From the NCBI GenBank assembly GCA_023473545.1, contig JAMCXO010000002.1, forward strand, positions 30,434-94,433: a stretch of 64,000 bases of DNA, written 5' to 3'. Below, one piece after another: positions 25,216-31,474 of the stretch. Origin of the DNA: JAMCTM01 sp023473545 (GTDB lineage Bacteria; Patescibacteriota; Microgenomatia; Levybacterales; UBA12049). Positions within the stretch are counted from its first letter, which is position 1. Each line of letters opens with the position of its first letter. The notes under the pieces were generated by a model, which was given only the letters and a program-made list of their open reading frames with translations, was not told the DNA's origin and made no database searches. Position numbers and translations under genes: made by a program.

Positions 25216-25479
25216 ATGAAAGCCAAGAAAAAACAGGAGAAAAAACTTCCCATAGAAGTGGTGCGCCAGATGCTCGTCCTTTCAACCAGCGGCTTTGGTT
25301 TGGTTGCCGCTTTGGCCTGGAATAATGTTATTCAGGAATTAGTCAATGACTACATTAAAAAATTGCTGCCTAAAGGCGGAAGCGCTATGTCGCTCTTAGT
25401 TTATGCCGTAGCTGTAACTGCCCTAGCTGTTTTTGTAACCTGGGAACTCTCTAAAATCATCGAGAGGCTGGAAAAATGA
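25216..25479 (+). CDS. DUF5654-like small membrane protein
   Basis: Protein of 87 aa: a basic N terminus (MKAKKKQEKK), then two membrane segments (about 17-38 with GFGLVAALAWNNVI, and 55-75). The G-L-V-A-A-L-A-W-N signature is that of the DUF5654 family of unknown function, widespread in archaea and Patescibacteria. I chose the ATG at 25216; a TATTAT box (25203-25208) ends seven bases before it. The frame is open upstream but without support. Confidence 0.7.
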   Translation: MKAKKKQEKKLPIEVVRQMLVLSTSGFGLVAALAWNNVIQELVNDYIKKLLPKGGSAMSLLVYAVAVTALAVFVTWELSKIIERLEK

Positions 25480-25483
25480 TCTT

Positions 25484-26362
25484 TTATAAAAAAGAGGCCA
25501 TTATTTTAGGAATTTCATCTGCTAAATCCGAAGCGTTAAAGTAATATCCTACCCGTTTGAATAAACTATCTCCTGCCATTTTGTTAAAAAAACTACCGGC
25601 CAAGGCTGAAAGAAAGGCGCCGTTTTTACAGTAAAGCGCAGCCACCAGTCCGGATAGAACATCCCCTGTTCCGCCTTTTGTCATACCCGCGTTCCCGCCG
25701 TTGACCCCAGCGCATCCTTCGGTTGATGAACAAACAATATCATTCTGGCCTTTAAGCAAGATCACGCATTTGTACTTTCTCGCTATTTCTAAAACGACTG
25801 AATCATGAATCAGGAATTTTGAATGATGGTTCTTATTCCTTATTCCTGATTCCTGATTTTTAATTCTTAATTCGTTCTCAAATAGAATCTCAAACTCCTT
25901 ACGATGGGGCGTTAAAATGGCATTTCGAGGAATAATTCTAGGATCCATAACCTGAAGGCTCCCCCCGTCAATTATCCATTTTTTGCCGGGATATTTTTTT
26001 AAAAGAGTCTCCGTCAGCTTTTTTGTGTCGTCATCCCCCTCTTCCTGCCCTTCTAAACGCGGCAGGCCAGGACCGATCAAAACACAATCCGCCTCCTTGA
26101 TATAACTATCTATTTTGTCTCTGGGAACAATAATGCCGTCTCTAAATTCTTCTTTGCACCTCTGGACTATAGCGTTGTTTTCCGGGATAGAGGAGTAAAA
26201 AACCATATCAACAATTCTTGAAGCTATCTTTAAAGACCATAGAGACGCCGCGTGAAACAATCTTGATCCGCCAATAACAAGAAGCTTTCCGTTCTGTCCC
26301 TTGTGGGAATCTTTTCTCGGGAGATAGAGTTTCTTCAGTTCTTCCCTGCTAAATGGATACAT
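25484..26362 (-). CDS. nnrD: ADP/ATP-dependent NAD(P)H-hydrate dehydratase (NnrD/YjeF C-terminal type)
   Basis: Repairs damaged (hydrated) NAD(P)H. Ribokinase-like fold: GQNGKLLVIGGSRLFHAASLWSLK at the N terminus, VLIGPGLPR, ILTPHRKEFEILF, KCVILLKGQNDIV, and the catalytic anion-hole motif GGTGDVLSGLVAALY. About 292 aa from the ATG at 26362; AGGAGG lies upstream and a TTG at 26368 is possible. Between the TPHRKEF motif and the next helix is an extra stretch of about 25 residues encoded by an eleven-unit heptamer array. Confidence 0.9.
   Translation of the reverse strand: MYPFSREELKKLYLPRKDSHKGQNGKLLVIGGSRLFHAASLWSLKIASRIVDMVFYSSIPENNAIVQRCKEEFRDGIIVPRDKIDSYIKEADCVLIGPGLPRLEGQEEGDDDTKKLTETLLKKYPGKKWIIDGGSLQVMDPRIIPRNAILTPHRKEFEILFENELRIKNQESGIRNKNHHSKFLIHDSVVLEIARKYKCVILLKGQNDIVCSSTEGCAGVNGGNAGMTKGGTGDVLSGLVAALYCKNGAFLSALAGSFFNKMAGDSLFKRVGYYFNASDLADEIPKIMASFL
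25800..25876. repeat. Eleven-unit heptamer array inside nnrD
   Basis: 77 bases in perfect 7-bp phase: GAATCAT, GAATCAG, GAATTTT, GAATGAT, GGTTCTT, ATTCCTT, ATTCCTG, ATTCCTG, ATTTTTA, ATTCTTA, ATTCGTT. Encodes ELRIKNQESGIRNKNHHSKF and following residues, an insertion relative to the usual fold. Confidence 0.9.
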
Positions 26363-26407
26363 AAACAAATGCTCCTCCTGTCCAATATACTAGCATACCG
26401 GAAGCAC

Positions 26408-27415
26408 TTAATGCTGAAGGCTTAGAAAGCGTTCGACCTCCAAGGCGGCCATACAGCCAAAACCGGCCGCTGTTATCGCCTGTTTATATAAACTGTCATG
26501 AACGTCCCCTGCCACAAAAACGCCCTCTATGTTTGTCTTCGTATGATCATAAACCTTAATGAAACCCTTCTCATCCGCGTCTATACCCTGAAAAACTTTT
26601 GAATTCGGAATATGTCCGATTGCGACAAACACTCCGTCAGCCGGCATTTCCCAGGCTATTGTCTGGTCTTGAACTGCCAGTGCTTGACCCCCCATTTCCT
26701 CAGGCAAAATTTCTTTTTCTTGGTTTTGGGTTTTGATCTCTATCTTTGATCTTTGATCTTTGATCTTTGATCTTATTTGAACCTTCTCCACCTTCCTCTC
26801 CCCCAGTATTTCCGCAATCTCGCTGTTAAATATAACCTTGATTTTAGAGCTGTTAAACACCTTCTCCTGCATGACGGCGGACGCGCGAAAAGCATCTTTT
26901 CTATGAATAAGGATCACCTCGCTGGCAAATTTTGTTAGAACCAGCGCCTCTTCCATTGCACTGTCTCCACCTCCTACAACTATAACCTTTTTGTTTCTGA
27001 AAAAAGGGGCATCGCATGGAGCACAGGTTGATACCCCTTTGCCAACTTTCTCCTTTTCGCCCGGAACCCCAAGCCATTTTGTATCGGCTCCTGTGGCGAT
27101 AATAACCGATCTTCCCTCGTAGGCTTTTCCCGCAACGGAAATCGCGAATGGAGATTTGGAAAAAGCAGTTTGAGAGAAATCTTCGTCCAGAAACCGCGCC
27201 CCAAGTCTTTCCGCTTGCTTTCGCATCGCTGTCATTAACTCAGGCCCCTGAATTCCTTCCGGGAAACCGGGAAAGTTTTCAACAAGAGTCGTCAGCATTA
27301 ACTGCCCGCCCCATTTTGCTCCGGCTATAACTAGTGTCCTAAGATTGGCGCGGGTGGCATAGATAGCGGCAGTTAAACCCGCGGGGCCGGAACCGATGAT
27401 AATAACGTCATGCAT
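26408..27415 (-). CDS. trxB: Thioredoxin reductase
   Basis: FAD enzyme that reduces thioredoxin with NADPH. FAD motif GSGPAGLTAAIYATRANL at the N terminus, redox-active CAPC (in STCAPCDAPFF, about residue 135), NADPH motif GGGDSAMEEALVLTKF, and the C-terminal FAD motif GVFVAGDV. 335 aa; the usual length is about 310, and the excess is accounted for by a heptamer-repeat insertion (about residues 213-234) in the NADPH domain. Followed 43 bases upstream by trxA on the same strand, forming a complete thioredoxin pair. Confidence 0.95.
   Translation of the reverse strand: MHDVIIIGSGPAGLTAAIYATRANLRTLVIAGAKWGGQLMLTTLVENFPGFPEGIQGPELMTAMRKQAERLGARFLDEDFSQTAFSKSPFAISVAGKAYEGRSVIIATGADTKWLGVPGEKEKVGKGVSTCAPCDAPFFRNKKVIVVGGGDSAMEEALVLTKFASEVILIHRKDAFRASAVMQEKVFNSSKIKVIFNSEIAEILGERKVEKVQIRSKIKDQRSKIEIKTQNQEKEILPEEMGGQALAVQDQTIAWEMPADGVFVAIGHIPNSKVFQGIDADEKGFIKVYDHTKTNIEGVFVAGDVHDSLYKQAITAAGFGCMAALEVERFLSLQH
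26714..26776. repeat. Nine-unit heptamer array inside trxB (ATCTTTG type)
   Basis: Units TTTTTCT, TGGTTTT, GGGTTTT, GATCTCT, then ATCTTTG x4 and ATCTTAT. Encodes QIRSKIKDQRSKIEIKTQNQ. This is the most homogeneous coding array, with four identical units, so it may be recent. Confidence 0.9.
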
Positions 27416-27458
27416 AAAAAACCAAAATCAAAACGCGAAGTGCTGAATCTTTGATTTG

Positions 27459-27785
27459 TTACGAAGCTAAAACCTCTTCTATTTCCTTCTTAAAGTTTTC
27501 TTTGCTTTGGGCCCCAACCATGGTCTTTATCGGCTTGCCATCTCTGAAGATAATAAGACTTGGAATACTCATTACCGCGTAACGAGAAGCTGTTTGCGAA
27601 TTCTCATCTACGTTGAGTTTTCCCACCTTTAATTTATCCTGATACTCCTTGGCCAGCTCTTCAACAATAGGAGAAACCATTCTGCAGGGGCCGCACCATG
27701 GAGCCCAAAAATCAACCAGAACAGGAAGCTTACTCTGCAAAACTTCCTGATCAAAACTAGAGTCGGTAATTACAAAATCCGCCAT
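27459..27785 (-). CDS. trxA: Thioredoxin
   Basis: Small disulfide reductase, 108 aa. Active site WCGPC in VDFWAPWCGPCRMVSP, followed by the conserved KVGKLNVDENSQTASRYAVMSIPSLIIF with the cis-Pro. Upstream of trxB in the same direction. Confidence 0.96.
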   Translation of the reverse strand: MADFVITDSSFDQEVLQSKLPVLVDFWAPWCGPCRMVSPIVEELAKEYQDKLKVGKLNVDENSQTASRYAVMSIPSLIIFRDGKPIKTMVGAQSKENFKKEIEEVLAS

Positions 27786-27877
27786 TTATAAATTAACAAT
27801 AGCAAAATCTTTCTTTTCTGTCAACGGAAAAAATTAAACCGGAGGTATATTGGAGGAAAAAAGGGGTATATCCGGTA

Positions 27878-29464
27878 TTAAAAGGATGAAAGCTCTTCCC
27901 GTTTTGTGCGCAAAAACAAAAACCACTGCTCAAAGAATGAAAACAAACCCTTAAAAGGGGCTTCTATTAAGAAATCAAAGACAAAAAGAACAATACTTAT
28001 CTGCGATACTCCCTCTGTTAAATTTCGGCCAACCCGAACTATAGGCATAAAGAAAAAATCAATAAGGGGCGTTAAAAGACTTTGTTTCTCCAAAACATTA
28101 TACATATTCGCGGTTAAGATTATTCTGTAAGACAAAAAAGATACCACTGCTAAAAAAAGAAGGAATACTCCTTGGCTCACAATATTAAAATGAAGCTTGG
28201 TCAAGATAAAAACTATTGCCCCAAAAGAAACAAAGAAGGCCAGAAACCATAAAAATGTAAAAACAATGTTTAATAAGGGCTGTTTTTGGTCTTTTCTTCC
28301 TTTAATAACCAAAGGGTCGCCAAGAACTGGACTATCTTCATATAAAACTTCTTCTATAATCTTTAGTATTGCCCTAGAATTGTCATCTGCCGGAATACGG
28401 ATAGAGACCCCAACCAACACCATAAGAAAAGACGGCATGGCAATGTTCAAAAGCATAGACCCTAGAAAAACTTGTCCGTAGAAAATCCTTTCATAGGTTG
28501 ACTCTACTAAAATCGCGATTAGGGCCTTTGTTAAAAGAACAAAGGTAACGCTTCTCACAACCGCCCGTCTAACCTTGGAGGCAATCCCTTGATATCTTAC
28601 CCTACAAAGGCCAAAGATTACCTGCTTCAATAAACTCGTATCTCCTACCAAAACCCTAATATTCCCTCTTTGGGTAGAAAGCGCATCCTCTAAAATCAGA
28701 AAGGGAGGGGTTCTTCTTTTGATATAAGAATAAATACTATCTTTAGCCGGATAGTAAATCTGCCTATTTATTTCTTTATATCCTGCCATAAAGTTGGCGG
28801 CAATCTTTTCAAGATTATCTTTTGTCCGTTCTCCAAAAAACTGTCTAAATAATTGATATCTTAAAAAAGCAATATCGTCTCTGTTGAATGCTTTTCTAAT
28901 TGCCAAAAGAACCTGGGCGTCCCTTGTTTCGGTTGTTTCATCCAAAAGAGTAACATGATATCTCAAAATTTGAAACATAAAACTTGCCATAATTTCCCTT
29001 TCGGTATTGGGGTTTACAATATGGGCAATGTCTGAGGAGACAAGCTGATAAATCCATTCGTTTATTGTTCTTTCCCGTAGTATTTCTTTTTTAATAAGAG
29101 ACTGCCTAAGGGTCAAATAATAATTGATTGATTGATTAACCTCCTCTACGATTTTACCGCCTATCTGGCCATCGGGGATATAACGCGCCCATAGTAATTC
29201 GCGAAGCAAGGGTTCTGCTATGCTACTAGGATTTCCTCCGAGAAGAAGACGTCTTTTAAGGATTCTTTCAATAGCCGATCTTAGAATAACCTCCTCTTCT
29301 CTATACTCCATGACATTGCGAAGTTTTTCGTATAAATAGGCTATTTGGGAAACAATGGGGTTTACTTTAAGCTTTGTTTCGTTATCGTGCGGCTCTTCTC
29401 TTTCAAAAGCAGAAATAAGTACATTTGCCAATCTCGCAAGGGGCTTGGTATCTTCTGTCGCCAT
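27878..29464 (-). CDS. Large hypothetical membrane protein
   Basis: Protein of 528 aa that I do not recognise. The first about 290 residues are soluble and helical (AYLYEKLRNVMEYREEEVIL, SAIERILKRRLLLGGNPSSI), then four or five membrane segments follow (about 305-325, 333-355, 395-415, 418-440, 480-500). The basic helices suggest nucleic-acid or lipid-headgroup contact, but this is speculative. A minus-strand TATAAT box (29477-29472) ends seven bases before the ATG. It looks vertically inherited because codon use is like the neighbouring core genes. Confidence 0.65.
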   Translation of the reverse strand: MATEDTKPLARLANVLISAFEREEPHDNETKLKVNPIVSQIAYLYEKLRNVMEYREEEVILRSAIERILKRRLLLGGNPSSIAEPLLRELLWARYIPDGQIGGKIVEEVNQSINYYLTLRQSLIKKEILRERTINEWIYQLVSSDIAHIVNPNTEREIMASFMFQILRYHVTLLDETTETRDAQVLLAIRKAFNRDDIAFLRYQLFRQFFGERTKDNLEKIAANFMAGYKEINRQIYYPAKDSIYSYIKRRTPPFLILEDALSTQRGNIRVLVGDTSLLKQVIFGLCRVRYQGIASKVRRAVVRSVTFVLLTKALIAILVESTYERIFYGQVFLGSMLLNIAMPSFLMVLVGVSIRIPADDNSRAILKIIEEVLYEDSPVLGDPLVIKGRKDQKQPLLNIVFTFLWFLAFFVSFGAIVFILTKLHFNIVSQGVFLLFLAVVSFLSYRIILTANMYNVLEKQSLLTPLIDFFFMPIVRVGRNLTEGVSQISIVLFVFDFLIEAPFKGLFSFFEQWFLFLRTKREELSSF

Positions 29465-29488
29465 GGGGGTTATTATATACTAAGATCT

Positions 29489-30064
29489 TTAACCTTGCAG
29501 AGCCTCTGCTTCTTCTTTAGAGAATTCCTTCTTTTTGCCAATACCTGCTAACGGCAGGATAAATCTATCCAGCCCCCACCATCCGGCGGTTCTTGAGGCA
29601 AAAATTAAGAGAAGCTCCAAGACAAAGAGTATCGGGTTGGTGCTGACAGTACCTGCCAAAAGATAATTCATATTCATAAACGCACCAAAAAAAGCCGCAA
29701 TGCCCGTAAAGATTCCCAAGATAAGGGCTATCCCAACTAAAACTTCTCCATAGGATACCAAATAGGAAAAAATTGTAAGATTATGCATCACCAGTCCTGT
29801 TAGAAATTGCGCATACCAACCCTGTACCTGTGGATGCGCTCCCCCTGTCTTGGCTAGAGCACCAACAAGAAAACCATGCAAGGCAACTCCTGTCTTAGAG
29901 CCGACCCAGACAGGACTCTGAACTTTTTCTATCCCCGCCGAGAGCCATTCCCAGCCGACATAAAGCCTGACTATAGCCCAAAACCAGGCAAAGGACATAT
30001 TAGCAAATAAAAACCTGGACAATCCGGACTCGGGTATCTCTGTTGCGTTAGGTTTTTTATCCAT
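29489..30064 (-). CDS. DoxX-family membrane protein
   Basis: Four-helix integral membrane protein of 191 aa: RLYVGWEWLSAGIEKVQSPVW is the DoxX/DoxD signature (first helix and loop), then GEVLVGIALILGIFTGIAAF and NPILFVLELLLIFASRTAGWWGLD. DoxX proteins are linked to thiosulfate:quinone oxidation in some archaea and to redox/thiol homeostasis elsewhere; the role here is undefined. Preceded 16 bases upstream by a 40-aa membrane peptide and probably expressed from its promoter. Confidence 0.85.
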   Translation of the reverse strand: MDKKPNATEIPESGLSRFLFANMSFAWFWAIVRLYVGWEWLSAGIEKVQSPVWVGSKTGVALHGFLVGALAKTGGAHPQVQGWYAQFLTGLVMHNLTIFSYLVSYGEVLVGIALILGIFTGIAAFFGAFMNMNYLLAGTVSTNPILFVLELLLIFASRTAGWWGLDRFILPLAGIGKKKEFSKEEAEALQG

Positions 30065-30080
30065 CTTGAGAACTTCCTTG

Positions 30081-30203
30081 CTATTTTTCTTTCTCTATCT
30101 TTTTCCAAAGCCAGACACCAAGAAGTATTAAGTCAACCAGAATAATTATCTGAAAAATTAATCCTGTTAATAAACCTGCTCCGTTTCCCCATCCCCACAT
30201 CAT
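30081..30203 (-). CDS. Short membrane peptide (40 aa), Trp/Gly-rich N terminus
   Basis: Frame beginning MMWGWGNGAG, one membrane segment (LLTGLIFQIIILVDLILLGV) and a charged tail WKKIEKEK. The start has a ribosome-site-like AAGGGTG upstream, and a clear promoter lies at 30222-30250. The pattern (Met-Met-Trp-Gly start plus one helix) recalls small membrane proteins seen with metal or redox genes. Directly upstream of the DoxX gene, so probably a partner. Confidence 0.65.
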   Translation of the reverse strand: MMWGWGNGAGLLTGLIFQIIILVDLILLGVWLWKKIEKEK

Positions 30204-30221
30204 ATTTATCACCCTTTTTAC

Positions 30222-30250
30222 AGTATTTCCTATATAGAAGGGTTTGTCAA
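30222..30250 (-). promoter_or_regulatory. Sigma-70 type promoter for the 40-aa peptide and DoxX genes
   Basis: On the minus strand TTGACA (30250-30245), 17-bp spacer, AATACT (30227-30222), about 20 bases before the start codon at 30203. Confidence 0.7.
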
Positions 30251-30298
30251 TATACAGATCGTGTTTTGACGGGGGCGAAGACTACTTCCTGCCCGGAA

Positions 30299-30661
30299 TT
30301 ATTGAGAGAAAGAAGAAGTATCCTGACTGTTCCGGGTAATCCCGGTTGATATTTGCGACATATCGGTTGAGTCAAGCGTTTGCATTGCCTCATTAAGATT
30401 CTGCTTGGTATTTATGGGTTGTGGGGTTACCTGTTGAATTTGATTTTGTAGAGCTTGCTGGGTTTGCCCTCGCGGTGTTTGCACTGGCTGATACTGTCTA
30501 ATTTGCCCCCGAGGTTGCGCGGTTCCAGTCTGTTTGCCTACCATCACCATAACTATCACAAAAAGAATCGCTACTGTCCCAAGAGAAAAGGCAATTATTG
30601 TATATAAGCCCTTGTGGCTGTGCACTTCTGTTGGTATGGTTGATTGTATTTGTTCGTCCAT
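30299..30661 (-). CDS. Hypothetical single-span membrane protein, Gln-rich
   Basis: Protein of 120 aa with one membrane segment (about residues 21-43, IIAFSLGTVAILFVIVMVMV) and a Gln/Thr/Pro-rich outside part with repeats (QTPRGQTQQALQNQIQQVTP). Two bases after the preceding secreted-protein gene, so surely co-translated. No family recognised; likely surface-exposed. Confidence 0.6.
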   Translation of the reverse strand: MDEQIQSTIPTEVHSHKGLYTIIAFSLGTVAILFVIVMVMVGKQTGTAQPRGQIRQYQPVQTPRGQTQQALQNQIQQVTPQPINTKQNLNEAMQTLDSTDMSQISTGITRNSQDTSSFSQ

Positions 30662-30663
30662 AG

Positions 30664-31431
30664 TTATGGTGTTAATGTCACGCTTGGCGTAACTCCCGAT
30701 GTTTCAGCTGGACTACTTGACGATGTTGCGCTCGGCGCTCCATTTGAATTTATGCTCGGCAGCGTTCTGACTGCGACAATAAGGTTTTTAATGGAGGTTC
30801 TATAATCTTCCAATCCTTTAAGCACTGCCTGCATGTCTGTTCTGTACTGGGTCATTAATGCCCCCGGATTATTGCCGGTACAGGAAAAGCCGGTTACATC
30901 AGATTGGGCCGCTACAACTAACGGCGTAAGAGTGTTTTCTCTGGTGGCAATATCCGCAACAAGAGAATCATAGGACGGAAGGGTTGTTCCTGAGGGAACA
31001 ACCTTTGTCAGATAATACCGCTCAACTCCTTGAGCGATTGACGTAAAGGTTTTCTCCATTTGCGTTGCTAAACCAACCAGATGTGTTGAACGATGAACAA
31101 GCACCTTCTCAATACGCTGGCATGCTTGAAGTCTTCTTCCCTGTAAATGATTTTGCGCAAAGGCAGGCACATGAACTACGGCCTGCTGCTGCATGCTGTC
31201 TGACTGTTGAAGCGGTTGGCCATTTTGGCCTGCCGGCGCGGAGGCTGCTTGTCCTTCCTGTTGAGACCTATATCCGTCTCCCTGGCTATTTGGTCTATTA
31301 AAACCGGGATTAGCGTAACCTACGCCTTGGGGCCTACCAAAGGCTAAAACTTGATTTACAAATATAAAAACAGGGATAAGAAAAAGAAGGATTGGAATAT
31401 ATAAGAAGCGCTTATAAAAGAACTCTCTCAT
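30664..31431 (-). CDS. Secreted or membrane-anchored hypothetical protein
   Basis: Protein of 255 aa with a signal peptide (MREFFYKRFLYIPILLFLIP, cleavage likely after VNQVLA-F). A low-complexity Gln/Gly/Ser/Pro-rich part follows (residues 35-85), then a helical domain with two Cys (RLQACQRIEKVLVHRSTHLV ... TGFSCTGNN), which may form a disulfide. Start chosen at 31431, not at the upstream in-frame 31452, because it gives a proper signal peptide and a minus-strand TATGCT box six bases upstream. Family unknown, but the pattern is frequent in Patescibacteria. Confidence 0.65.
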   Translation of the reverse strand: MREFFYKRFLYIPILLFLIPVFIFVNQVLAFGRPQGVGYANPGFNRPNSQGDGYRSQQEGQAASAPAGQNGQPLQQSDSMQQQAVVHVPAFAQNHLQGRRLQACQRIEKVLVHRSTHLVGLATQMEKTFTSIAQGVERYYLTKVVPSGTTLPSYDSLVADIATRENTLTPLVVAAQSDVTGFSCTGNNPGALMTQYRTDMQAVLKGLEDYRTSIKNLIVAVRTLPSINSNGAPSATSSSSPAETSGVTPSVTLTP

Positions 31432-31474
31432 GTATTTAGCATACAATGCCAATCATTCGGTGTCAAGCTTTTCG

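Noticed and set aside
27838..27890. Possible terminator hairpin after the 528-aa gene/trxA spacer (CCGGA...TCCGG)
   Set aside because: Arms pair only with bulges and no T-run follows in the required direction.
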